A DNA stretch of 38,769 nt from a virus: positions 1-38,769 of IMG/VR virus record IMGVR_UViG_3300046817_000634. The stretch is one strand, 5' to 3'. The notes beneath the pieces are model-generated. The model saw only the letters and a list, made by a program, of their open reading frames with translations. It did no database searches and was not told the origin of the DNA. A program made the translations under genes and the position numbers. Below, one piece after another: positions 28,557 through 36,988 of this stretch. The stretch's first letter is position 1. Every line of letters begins with the position of its first letter.

Positions 28557-29746
28557 GCGGTTCCAGCACCACAAAATCCGACAGCACCACGCAGAACATT
28601 CTGCCTCAGTGGGTGCAACAGGCTGGCCAAGAGAACTACGATCTGGCGAAACAGGTCGGCAACGTTCCCTACAACCCGGCCATGAACCAGAACGTGGCGG
28701 GCCTTTCGGACAACCAAAACGCGGCTATCGGCGGCGCGGCGGGGTTGGCGGGGCAGGGCCAGGCTGTTACCGGGCAGGGCATTGCTGGGTTGCAGGGGCT
28801 GATGGGCTACCAGCCTCAGCAGGTGGACGCCTCCGGTGTAAGGGCCGGTCAGCTGTCCAATACGAATCTGTCGCCTTACATGAACCCTTACACCAATGAC
28901 GTCATCAAATCCACCATGGATCAGATGAACCAGGGGAATGCGCAAGCGCTGGCCGCGAATGACTCCAGAGCGGCGGCTGCTGGTGCTTTCGGCGGGTCGC
29001 GTGGAGCGGTTCAGAACGCCGCCCAAAATGCCCAGAACACCATGAACCAAGCCACGATGCAGTCGGGCCTCCTTTCGCAGAACTTCCAACAGGCGCAAGG
29101 CGCGGCGCAGCAGGATATCGCTACTCGTCTACAGGCGGGCACCACCAATGCGCAGTTGCAGCAGCAAGCGGCACTCGCCAACCAACAGGCGGGCTTGCAG
29201 GGCGCTGGTTTGAACCTCAACGCGGCGGGACAGCTTGTCGGCGCTGGCACCACTTTGCAGGGCCAGAACACGCAGGACTTGAACAACCTCCTGCAGACCG
29301 GCGCGCTGGCGCAGACCCAGAACCAGAATGTCCTCAACGCCGCCACGGCCAATGCGGACAAGCAGAATCAGTACAGTCTGCAGGGACTTAACACCCGCCT
29401 TTCGGCGCTGGGGATGACGCCGTACAACACGACACAGCAGACGCAAGGCGAGCAGAAGACCACCCAATCGAATCCGCTCGGCGCGGCGCTAGGCATCGCT
29501 CAGATGGGTGCCAGCTTGTTCTCCGACGACGCTGCCAAGACCGACAAGACGAAAATCGGCAAAGCCCCCGGCACCAATCTGGACATGTACGCTTATCGCT
29601 ACAAGGGCGACCCGAAATCCTACCCAAAGGTGGTGGGCTTGATGGCGTCCGACGTCCAGAAGAAGGTTCCGGGCGCGGTTCAGCGCCTCCCCGGCAAGGG
29701 CGGCAAGCGCGTCGTCGATTACTCCGCCGCGTTGCAGGGAGGCTAA
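28553..29746 (+). CDS. Tail/ejection protein with C-terminal S74-like chaperone domain
   Basis: 397 residues. Residues about 20-310 are rich in Gln, Ala and Asn (QQAGQENYDLAKQVGN, NDSRAAAAGAFGGSRGAVQN, GLQGAGLNLNAAGQLVGAGT). The last 75, from FSDDAAKTDKTKIGKAPGT, LDMYAYRYKGDPKSYP, VVGLMASDVQKKVPGAV and VDYSAALQG, match the intramolecular chaperone domain (peptidase S74) in many podovirus tail and ejection proteins. The Ser/Asp start of the domain is present (SDDAAK rather than SDxRLK), so self-cleavage is not certain. The ATG at 28553 overlaps the previous stop. Following genes are ejection proteins, so a virion-internal role is likely. Confidence 0.72.
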   Translation: MSGSSTTKSDSTTQNILPQWVQQAGQENYDLAKQVGNVPYNPAMNQNVAGLSDNQNAAIGGAAGLAGQGQAVTGQGIAGLQGLMGYQPQQVDASGVRAGQLSNTNLSPYMNPYTNDVIKSTMDQMNQGNAQALAANDSRAAAAGAFGGSRGAVQNAAQNAQNTMNQATMQSGLLSQNFQQAQGAAQQDIATRLQAGTTNAQLQQQAALANQQAGLQGAGLNLNAAGQLVGAGTTLQGQNTQDLNNLLQTGALAQTQNQNVLNAATANADKQNQYSLQGLNTRLSALGMTPYNTTQQTQGEQKTTQSNPLGAALGIAQMGASLFSDDAAKTDKTKIGKAPGTNLDMYAYRYKGDPKSYPKVVGLMASDVQKKVPGAVQRLPGKGGKRVVDYSAALQGG

Positions 29747-29749
29747 GAC

Positions 29750-30814
29750 ATGGGGCTGTTTGCAAACTTCCTTGGGGACGGTGGTACGTTGGGCGGCCTA
29801 ATGGGTACGGGTGTGCAACCCCCTGTCGGCACCCCGGTTCCTAGTGTCGGCGACGTCGGCATTGCCGCCAATCCGCCGCCCGCCGCTCCTACTGTTCAGG
29901 TGGCGCAAAACGGCGGGTTGATGCCCATCAGCGACGCCGCGCAAAAGTACAACTTCGCGGGGCTTGAGAGCCAGCACAATATTCCTCCCGGATATCTGTC
30001 CAGCATTCTCAACGTGGAGTCTGGCGACAAACGGGGCAACTTCAACCCCAACGCCCACAATGACAGCGGCGCTGCGGGTCCGTTTCAGTACGTTCCCAGC
30101 ACCGCTCGCAGGATGGGCCTCAGCAATCCGTACGACGTCGGTGCGTCGGCGGAAGCCACGGCGAGGATGGCGGGCAACGACTACGCCCATTTGTCGAACG
30201 CACTTGGCAGACCAGCCACTATCCCTGAATTGTACATGACGCACCAGCAAGGCTCGGGCATTATCCCGGCGTTGGCTCACCCCAATGAACCCGCCGCCAA
30301 TTACGTCAAAGCGTCTGCGCTCACGTCGAACGGCATGCCCGCCAACGTCAAGGGCGGCGAAATGGTCAACTATTTTGCCAAAGCGTTGAACGCGGGTGGG
30401 CCAACTGTCAATACGGCGATGAGCGCGGCAAATACCGGCGCTGGTGCGACGATGCCCGCCGCTGTTGCTGGGGAAACCCCCGGTGGGCTGATGGGCTACA
30501 ACAATGTGGGCATGAATACTACCCAACAGGTGGCAATGCCCCCCGGCACCAACAACGCCCCTATCGTACCTGTTCCTGGGGGACCTTTACCGGCAGCGGT
30601 TCCTACTACTGTCGCCGCTGGTACGGGGGCGTCGTGGTCGCAGAAAGCTAAGGAACTAGCTGGAATACTAAAACAAGGCCAAGAGGGCATGGCTAAGCAG
30701 GAACAAAAACCTGCCGCTGCGCCGCAAGGCGGCTACAACGCCTACCTTGCTCAACACAACCAAATGGTAGAGGCTCTTGCCCGCCAGTTGGCTCAAAAAA
30801 CGTTCAGGAGTTGA
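29750..30814 (+). CDS. Virion lytic transglycosylase (ejection protein)
   Basis: 354 residues. Residues about 69-200 form a soluble lytic transglycosylase-like domain: NIPPGYLSSILNVESGDKRG with Glu90 as the probable catalytic acid, NFNPNAHNDSGAAGPFQYVP and STARRMGL after it, then TIPELYMTHQQGSGI. It would cut peptidoglycan during DNA entry, as in T7 gp16 or P22-type ejection proteins. The N-terminus is Gly/Pro-rich, and the C-terminal 120 residues are Gly/Ala/Thr/Pro-rich with KELAGILKQGQEGMAKQEQ at the end. Located between two other virion-internal genes, separate from the endolysin at 1-448, so the phage has two muralytic enzymes. Confidence 0.82.
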   Translation: MGLFANFLGDGGTLGGLMGTGVQPPVGTPVPSVGDVGIAANPPPAAPTVQVAQNGGLMPISDAAQKYNFAGLESQHNIPPGYLSSILNVESGDKRGNFNPNAHNDSGAAGPFQYVPSTARRMGLSNPYDVGASAEATARMAGNDYAHLSNALGRPATIPELYMTHQQGSGIIPALAHPNEPAANYVKASALTSNGMPANVKGGEMVNYFAKALNAGGPTVNTAMSAANTGAGATMPAAVAGETPGGLMGYNNVGMNTTQQVAMPPGTNNAPIVPVPGGPLPAAVPTTVAAGTGASWSQKAKELAGILKQGQEGMAKQEQKPAAAPQGGYNAYLAQHNQMVEALARQLAQKTFRS

Positions 30815-30815
30815 C

Positions 30816-32651
30816 ATGTCGCTTCTTGAAGAACTTTTCCAAATGGCGCAGGGCGGTTCTTCCCCGCAAGCTCAAATATTACAGGCGATGCAGCAGGGTC
30901 AGCCCCAGCAGCCCGGTCAGCAGCCGACCCCGCCCGCCCCCGCTGACAGTACGCCGACGCCAACCGTCATGCAGCCGGTACAGGGCCAGCCCGGTGTGCA
31001 GGTGCCCGTCCCGCCCCCGCGCCCGCCCGCTGAGGAGCTTGCAGCGAAGCCCAGCGCTGTCCCGCCCCCGTTGACGCCTGTTCCCGGTGGCGGCAACCCG
31101 CCCGACATTTCCTCGCTTTATGAAAAGATGATGGACAGGCAGCGCGACCACGAAATGTTCTGGAACGGCGCGAAGACGCTAGCCGCGTCGTATTCCACGC
31201 CGACCATGGCCAGCGCCATTATGAGCCAAGGAAACGCCAGCAGTGGTTCCCCCGCCGATGCGCTCACCACCATGTTGAAGCTGCAAGGCATGCAGCAGGA
31301 CAAGGTTCGTCTCGCCGCCGATCTGGCCCGTATCCCCGCTATTGCGCAGAAGCTCAAAGTTGATCCGGAAGTGTTGGCCCAGCTTCGCACCAACGAACCG
31401 GCGAAATACGCCGAGATTATCGCCAAGATGGCGGTGCCCGACAACGAATTCCTCAAGAACGCTCAGAACCAGATCGTTTTGGGCAACAAGCGCACGGGTG
31501 GTCTTGATCTGCAAGGCGGCGAGGAAGGCGGTGTCAACGCGCCGAAAGCCGACCCCACCAAGTCGCAGGTTATTGATATCCAACTGCCGGATGGAAGCCC
31601 TGGGAAGCAGGTCATCGATACCACCACCGGCAAGGCCATCGGCGACCCGTACAAGGCGGTGCTGACCGAAGCCGACAAGAAGTTCGCGGCGCTGGCCCAT
31701 CCGGAAAGCCTCACCGACGAGCAGATTTCGGCGATGGGTGGAAGGCCGGATGCTTGGCGGTCGAAAATTAAGTTCGTCGATGACCATCTGGCTGACTTTG
31801 ATTTGGACCCCAACGCCCCCGGTTTCGCTGCCAAGAAAGCTGCTGCCTATAAGTCTATCGTAATGCCCAACACCGGCACCACCGTCAACAACGCCATCAA
31901 CACCGTGGATACCGCTGCCAACGCCGGGGCGAAGAAAGAAGCGGAAATGTCGGGCGAAGAGGCTGCAAAGCGCGAAGGCGAATTGTACAAGTCTGCGGGT
32001 GGCTCCGACGAGCGCAAATCTCGTCTCAAACTGCTCAACACTGTGTTACAGCAGACCAAGCAAGGCCCGTTGGCTGGCGTCGAAGGTCAGGTTGGCAGCG
32101 TTATGAAGGCGCTCAATCTGGACGACGACGCTATCAAGGCGATGGGTATCGACCCCAAACAGGCCATGAACAACGAAATCAGCAACAAGGTTGCTAGCGA
32201 ATTGGTGGTTGGCTCCATCGGCGCGAAAAACGGCGGGTTTCCGGCGTCCAACTTTTCGGTGGCAGAACGGCAGTTCATCGAAAAGATGTTTCCGAGCATG
32301 CTCAATCAGCCGGGGTCCAACCAAGCGGTCACCGATATCCTCACTGCGAAAGAGAACGCGCTGCAAAAGCAACTATCTGCGTACAAGGACTACCGCACCG
32401 CGAACAAGGGTAAGGCTATATCGTTCCGCGACTTCGAGGATGATTGGCATGCTCAGCACGGCAACGAAAACATGTTCGATAAGGTGATCGCCAAGTCGCA
32501 GAGTGGCGAATACGCGAACCTAGCCAAGGCGAGTATTCTTCGTCAGGAAGCGGCAAAAGGACCAGAGGCTCGTCAAGCTGCTATGGCGAGATATGACGGC
32601 ATGGTTGGAAAACCCGGCGCTGCCGCCAAGATTCTAGCGGTGGAGGATTGA
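30816..32651 (+). CDS. Large virion-internal (ejection) protein
   Basis: 611 residues. The first 110 are Gln/Pro-rich (QAMQQGQPQQPGQQPTPPAP). The rest is helical and polar: HEMFWNGAKTLAASYSTPTM, KLQGMQQDKVRLAADLARIP, AANAGAKKEAEMSGEEAAKR, then VEGQVGSVMKALNLDDDAIK and KQLSAYKDYRTANKGKAI. No enzyme motif. The size, composition and place between the transglycosylase and the last late gene match podovirus ejection proteins that cross the envelope. AGGAG lies 5 nt before ATG 30816; an upstream ATG at 30777 is inside the previous gene. Confidence 0.7.
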   Translation: MSLLEELFQMAQGGSSPQAQILQAMQQGQPQQPGQQPTPPAPADSTPTPTVMQPVQGQPGVQVPVPPPRPPAEELAAKPSAVPPPLTPVPGGGNPPDISSLYEKMMDRQRDHEMFWNGAKTLAASYSTPTMASAIMSQGNASSGSPADALTTMLKLQGMQQDKVRLAADLARIPAIAQKLKVDPEVLAQLRTNEPAKYAEIIAKMAVPDNEFLKNAQNQIVLGNKRTGGLDLQGGEEGGVNAPKADPTKSQVIDIQLPDGSPGKQVIDTTTGKAIGDPYKAVLTEADKKFAALAHPESLTDEQISAMGGRPDAWRSKIKFVDDHLADFDLDPNAPGFAAKKAAAYKSIVMPNTGTTVNNAINTVDTAANAGAKKEAEMSGEEAAKREGELYKSAGGSDERKSRLKLLNTVLQQTKQGPLAGVEGQVGSVMKALNLDDDAIKAMGIDPKQAMNNEISNKVASELVVGSIGAKNGGFPASNFSVAERQFIEKMFPSMLNQPGSNQAVTDILTAKENALQKQLSAYKDYRTANKGKAISFRDFEDDWHAQHGNENMFDKVIAKSQSGEYANLAKASILRQEAAKGPEARQAAMARYDGMVGKPGAAAKILAVED

Positions 32652-32654
32652 TAA

Positions 32655-34628
32655 ATGGCTGAGGACCCGTGGGCGGAAGCCGCCGCGAAAGACAAGGCCA
32701 ACGTTGACGCTCACGAAGCCGTGATGAGCGAACGTGAGTCCGATGGGTCGTTGCGTGGCGATCCGTGGTATCAGCGTTTGATGCACCTTACCGGCGTCGG
32801 CGCGCGGAGCGCGCTTAGTTCAGCGACCCTTGGCGCTTCCGATACGCTGTACAACTTGGGAAAATCGTACGTTACTGGTCGCCCATACAAGGACCTGCAG
32901 ACCGAGGCGCAGCAATTCTACGAGCATGACCCCGTTACCACCGGCACCACGTCGCTTGCTGGAACCGCCTTGTCTGGCGGATTGATATCCAAGGGCGTCG
33001 GCGTGGCAGGGAAAGCGATCGGACCCGCCATCGAGGAAGCCGCCGCTAAGTATCTACCTGAATGGGTAGCGAAACCGGCTGCGGCGGTTGGTCGCGGCGC
33101 GGCGAAACTCGACCTTCCCAACGCCGGTCCGGTCATGGCCAACCAAGCTATTACCGGCGCTGGGGTGGCGGCGGGCGAGGATGTTGGCCACGGTCACGCC
33201 CCCAATTTGCAGATGATGGGGCTGTCGGCGCTGGCGGGCGCTGGAATGGGCGGTCTTACATCAGGCGCTGGCTTCTTGCTTTCGCCGTCGCGGCGTCTCC
33301 GCGTCGCTGGTTCCGAGTTCAACCCGGAAGACGTGGTTAAAGCGCGCACCATGCTGGACCCCGCCAATTCCGGCGGCATTCAGCTGAACATTCCCGAGGC
33401 GATGGCCGCGTCGGATGTTGGTGGGCGCGACGCCGTTCTTCGCGGCGTTTACAACACCGATATTCGTATGCCCAAAGGATCGGTGGAGGCGGCGCGGCAA
33501 TCCAGCGCGCGAGAAAGCGATATCAAAAACACCACCAACGTTATGTACGAGCGGTTGCGCGGCGGCGGCGGTCCGTTGAACCCAGAGTTTGAACCGGGAG
33601 CGCCTGTACAACAAGCTGCTGGTGACGTTGTGAAAAACGCGCGCACCGAGTTAGGTAAGCTTACCTCCCCCGATTTCGCTGCTACGGCTAATGAGAAAAT
33701 ACCCCGCTGGGGAGGGTGGCGCGGTCCGGAATATGCTGAAGCCCGCACCGCGTTGGGTAAGGACCCCTATGCAATGGAGGGGCTAAAAGGCGTGGCGGAA
33801 GATTCCCCGCTGTTCCAAGGTCAAATCGCTGCCAAGATGGGCGGGTTGGCCCAAGAAGCTGAGAAAGACCCCGCGATGGCAGCGTCTGGCTCCCATGCCA
33901 AGCTGTACCGAGCGAAAGATTACTTGCAAGACCACATTAATCAGCACTCCCCCACTTACGCGGCTGCAGACGCCCAATACACGCGTAACATTAAGCAAGC
34001 GGCAGAGCCTATTGAACAAGGACCGCCTGGTATTATCGCTGGCACTAAAAACGCCGACGAGCAAGCTAGAGCGCTGTTCGGCGCTAGGACGCCGCAGGAG
34101 GGCGAAGTTGCCCAGCGCGCTTTCGGCGTCCCCATTCCTGCGCAGGGGGCGTCTATCGGCCCCAACCCCAGCATTGGCGCGTTACCGCCCGGCGCTATTC
34201 GTGGGTTGCTAGCGCATACTTATGGCGTTGCAAAGAACATAGCGCCGGGGGAAGAGGGTGCCGAGGCGGCGATGAAGCGCGTCGCCAACATTTTCCCGTC
34301 CAAGGAAGGCGAAAATGTGGCCAGAGGCTTACTTTCGCCGCAGGACATGTCCGATCTGTCGCAGCATTTGAAGATCGCCAGTGCCATCCGCGACGCCAGA
34401 GAGCCGACCGCCAGCAGCGTTCACAGCGGCGATACGCTTAAGTCCAAGTTCCACAATTGGTTGTCCAACCTCGCCCCCGACGTTCGCGTCAAGATGTTGA
34501 ACGACCCGAAAACCTTGGAGTTGTTTGGGAAGCAGGGGATGGGCCAGCGTCTTATCAACGCTGGCTCCACCAGTGCGGTTAATTCACTGCTCAATCTGTA
34601 CCAGTTTGGGTCTAAAGACCGCCCTTAA
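32655..34628 (+). CDS. Virion-internal protein, last late gene
   Basis: 657 residues. The N-terminal part has GVGARSALSSATLGASDTLY and glycine/alanine-rich helices (TSLAGTALSGGLISKGVGVA, ITGAGVAAGEDVGHG, LSALAGAGMGGLTSGAGFLL) that could interact with membranes during DNA entry. The middle is helical and charged. No catalytic motif is seen. It follows the previous ejection gene by 3 nt. Its end overlaps the 3' end of the opposite helicase gene by 17 bp (34612-34628), with only a 5-bp GGTCT/AGACC dyad at the meeting point. Probably an ejection or structural protein; function inferred from context. Confidence 0.65.
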   Translation: MAEDPWAEAAAKDKANVDAHEAVMSERESDGSLRGDPWYQRLMHLTGVGARSALSSATLGASDTLYNLGKSYVTGRPYKDLQTEAQQFYEHDPVTTGTTSLAGTALSGGLISKGVGVAGKAIGPAIEEAAAKYLPEWVAKPAAAVGRGAAKLDLPNAGPVMANQAITGAGVAAGEDVGHGHAPNLQMMGLSALAGAGMGGLTSGAGFLLSPSRRLRVAGSEFNPEDVVKARTMLDPANSGGIQLNIPEAMAASDVGGRDAVLRGVYNTDIRMPKGSVEAARQSSARESDIKNTTNVMYERLRGGGGPLNPEFEPGAPVQQAAGDVVKNARTELGKLTSPDFAATANEKIPRWGGWRGPEYAEARTALGKDPYAMEGLKGVAEDSPLFQGQIAAKMGGLAQEAEKDPAMAASGSHAKLYRAKDYLQDHINQHSPTYAAADAQYTRNIKQAAEPIEQGPPGIIAGTKNADEQARALFGARTPQEGEVAQRAFGVPIPAQGASIGPNPSIGALPPGAIRGLLAHTYGVAKNIAPGEEGAEAAMKRVANIFPSKEGENVARGLLSPQDMSDLSQHLKIASAIRDAREPTASSVHSGDTLKSKFHNWLSNLAPDVRVKMLNDPKTLELFGKQGMGQRLINAGSTSAVNSLLNLYQFGSKDRP

Positions 34629-36042
34629 CGAGGCGCATGATCGCATTGTAGATGTTTTCTTTACGCTGCAACGCCTCGATCATAGCCATATCGACGGGCG
34701 TCCCAACGGAGTCCACATAACCGCAGTAGTCCGATGTTTGCCCGCGACGATGAATGCGATCCTCGATTTGGGACCGGTCATCAAGACTGTACGTATTTTC
34801 ATAGAAGTACATGGTCCAACAACGATCGTTGTCATCGCCGTGGCCAAGCAGGGTATGGCCATATTTTGAAGCCACTGTTTGTAAGAGTATAGCTCGACAC
34901 CCCGGATCATTGTTGAACCTGCTCTTCTGGCGCTCAATTTCGTCGGGGGTCATTCCCCCCTTGATAATGGCGGGGTTCAGGTTCTGCAGCGCCAAGCTCA
35001 GTTCCTTCCCGACGTGGATATGCTTGTAGGGGATGGCTATCTTCCCTGTGAGTTCATTTTCGATGAAGTCGAGCAACGAAAGGAGGCGCGGGTTCTTTCC
35101 CGGCTCGACCAGTTGGTGGACTTTCTGGTTTTCGTCGATGATGAACCCGCACTGTATCTGCGCCAGTTTGATGTATTTCGTGATGGCGGCGTCGACCGAT
35201 ACGGTCATGCCGTCGCCGATGAACGCCACGAACTCGTCCCACATTGATGTAAAGTGGGCCTGCATTTCCTTGGTGAGCCGGTATTCGCGCGCGGTGTATC
35301 GCCGCCCGATGTTGATGCCCCAATCCTTCTTCTTGGCTTGGAAAATCCACGGCGACACCAGCCCTGCCAACTGCTCTTCGTTTTGTGCGCCCGTCACTTT
35401 CTTGTTGCGAAACCCCCCGGTAACGCAGTACCGGCCTTTGAACGAGTAGTAGTTGAAACCGTCGATGGCACCCATCGCGCGCAGTTGCGACCAGAAATCG
35501 TGGGGGCCTTGCTTCATCCACTTCCCCGAAAGGTCAACCCGCCAGACAAACTCCTTGGCTAGTTCGATGGCGGCTTTGGTCTGGGCGCTGTCGTGGGTGC
35601 TGATCTGGATGCTCTCGTCGAAGTAGATCGAGGCGCGGCGCAGCAGCTTGAACCGGCGAATGTACTCGCGTGTGGCTTCGCTGCGGATCGCCTCATAGTT
35701 GACGATCAGCATTGGTATATTGCCGCCACTCGCCGCTGTCTTTCGCAGCCACCATTCGTTGATGCTGTCCGCGCCGCTCTCAAACACGAACGAGTTGATT
35801 GGGAACCCCTGCTTTTTGATTTCCTCGACCCAACCCGCCTTGAACGAGTTGGGGGCGACGATCACCACGCAATCAATTGCGTCCTCCGCGTACATTTCCA
35901 GGGCCTCACCACACGCCACGGACGTTTTGCCGAGGCCCTGTTCCATGATGTATCCAAACCCGGTCTGGCCGCGCTTCCGCGCATCCTTTCCGTGCTTCCA
36001 CGCCTCTATCTGTACCGGATCGGGTTTGAATGTTTTGCTCAT
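34612..36042 (-). CDS. SNF2-type DEAD/DEAH-like helicase
   Basis: 476 residues. Walker A MEQGLGKTSVA (Lys39, Thr40), motif Ia VIVAPNSFKAGW, motif II YFDESIQI (Asp142, Glu143, in place of DEAH) and motif VI DRIHRRGQ (Arg432, Arg433, Gln435) define a Swi2/Snf2-type ATPase. A motif V-like region is ILLQTVASKYGHTLLGHGDD. It would translocate on DNA; SNF2-type phage proteins aid replication or recombination. The ATG at 36042 overlaps the stop of the HD phosphohydrolase gene (ATGA), so it belongs to the Z-genome operon. Possibly adapted to the stiffer 2-aminoadenine DNA, which is inference. It meets the late operon tail to tail at 34628. Confidence 0.85.
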   Translation of the reverse strand: MSKTFKPDPVQIEAWKHGKDARKRGQTGFGYIMEQGLGKTSVACGEALEMYAEDAIDCVVIVAPNSFKAGWVEEIKKQGFPINSFVFESGADSINEWWLRKTAASGGNIPMLIVNYEAIRSEATREYIRRFKLLRRASIYFDESIQISTHDSAQTKAAIELAKEFVWRVDLSGKWMKQGPHDFWSQLRAMGAIDGFNYYSFKGRYCVTGGFRNKKVTGAQNEEQLAGLVSPWIFQAKKKDWGINIGRRYTAREYRLTKEMQAHFTSMWDEFVAFIGDGMTVSVDAAITKYIKLAQIQCGFIIDENQKVHQLVEPGKNPRLLSLLDFIENELTGKIAIPYKHIHVGKELSLALQNLNPAIIKGGMTPDEIERQKSRFNNDPGCRAILLQTVASKYGHTLLGHGDDNDRCWTMYFYENTYSLDDRSQIEDRIHRRGQTSDYCGYVDSVGTPVDMAMIEALQRKENIYNAIMRLVKGGL

Positions 36043-36578
36043 AGCGGGTCCTGATCTCTACCGTGTCCATCTACGTGTAGCATAATGTCGTCGCGGTCAG
36101 CGTCGCACAGTCCACATTTTATCATGACGGCGGTCAGGTCGTCAAGTAGCTTTCGGTACAGGGATTGCACCGAGTGGTTGCCCATCATCATTTCATGACC
36201 GAGGAAGATGACCGACTCCATTATGTCGGCTATCTTCACCGCGTCTGTCACAACGGGCAGGTTGAGCAGCGAGTACACCGTCTTTTCGATGATGCGGTCG
36301 CCGTAATGGTGGTACACGTAACCCATGTCGTACCCCGGTTTCGCCGGGGTGGGAATGTCGCCTGTGAACGCCTCCCATTGGTCGTGGAGCAGCGCGTACC
36401 GCGATATCAAGAACAGGGTCTCGAAGTCTGCTTTGCTGACGCCGAGGTAGTCCACGGCGACGCGCGGGGCCATCAATGCGACACGGAATGAGTGCTCCGC
36501 GACGCTCTGCTTCTGGACTGTCCGAACAATCCCCCAGCGGGGGACGTCGGAGAGTCTGGCTTCAAACTCTCCGAGCAT
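36039..36578 (-). CDS. datZ: HD-domain dATP phosphohydrolase, DatZ type
   Basis: 179 residues of the YfbR-like HD family. Motifs in order: RWGIVRTVQKQSVAEHS (Arg14, Trp15, His29), YALLHDQWEAFTGDIPTPAK (His65, Asp66, Glu69, Asp74) and VKIADIMES (Asp118). In Z-genome phages DatZ removes the phosphates from dATP and so keeps A out of the DNA, and it sits next to purZ, as here. Distinguishing DatZ from a general 5'-deoxynucleotidase needs phylogeny; the neighbourhood makes DatZ most likely. GGGGAA is about 8 nt before the ATG. It begins 3 nt after the MazZ stop and overlaps the helicase start by 4 nt. Confidence 0.8.
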   Translation of the reverse strand: MLGEFEARLSDVPRWGIVRTVQKQSVAEHSFRVALMAPRVAVDYLGVSKADFETLFLISRYALLHDQWEAFTGDIPTPAKPGYDMGYVYHHYGDRIIEKTVYSLLNLPVVTDAVKIADIMESVIFLGHEMMMGNHSVQSLYRKLLDDLTAVMIKCGLCDADRDDIMLHVDGHGRDQDPL

Positions 36579-36580
36579 TG

Positions 36581-36988
36581 TTACTTCCCCTTGTCGATGG
36601 ATATGGCGGCGACGATCATGGCGAAGTTGGCGACGTCCGCAGCCTCCAACAGTATCTCGACCATGTTGCCCTCAATGATGGCCTCTTTCAACTCTTGAAC
36701 CTCCTTGTTGAGCAGCGTCAGCGCCTCAATAAGGCCGATATCCTCCCAGCGCCCTTTGTGGGCGTTGCGCTTCATTTTGTACTTCATCGCGTCGACGAAA
36801 CGCCGAAAGTCGTCGGTATAATCGGGCGGCTCTTTCATCGCCGTCGTCGATTTGTACAGTTCGTTCATTGCCTCGTCGCGCGTTGGCGTCGGGTTGATCC
36901 GATCCTCCGACGCGCGGAATTTTAGGGCCTGATCGTACAGTTCAGCGGGGGACAGCCCCTTGGTGAAATCGGTGTGGGTGTTATTCAT
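36581..36988 (-). CDS. mazZ: MazG-type nucleotide pyrophosphohydrolase, MazZ type
   Basis: 135 residues. The MazG motif ExxE, 15 residues, ExxD is complete: Glu96 and Glu99 in NKEVQELKEA, Glu115 and Asp118 in LLEAADVANF. HKGRWEDIGLIEALTLL precedes it, typical of the fold. In Z phages MazZ hydrolyses dGTP to dGMP and pyrophosphate, giving PurZ its substrate. The start at 36988 has AGGAGG 5 nt upstream and overlaps the purZ stop by 8 nt (ATGAATAA); the longer frame to 37075 lacks a ribosome site. The N-terminal 60 residues are a polar helix region not common to short MazG proteins. Alternative: a general MazG with no Z link. Confidence 0.78.
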   Translation of the reverse strand: MNNTHTDFTKGLSPAELYDQALKFRASEDRINPTPTRDEAMNELYKSTTAMKEPPDYTDDFRRFVDAMKYKMKRNAHKGRWEDIGLIEALTLLNKEVQELKEAIIEGNMVEILLEAADVANFAMIVAAISIDKGK

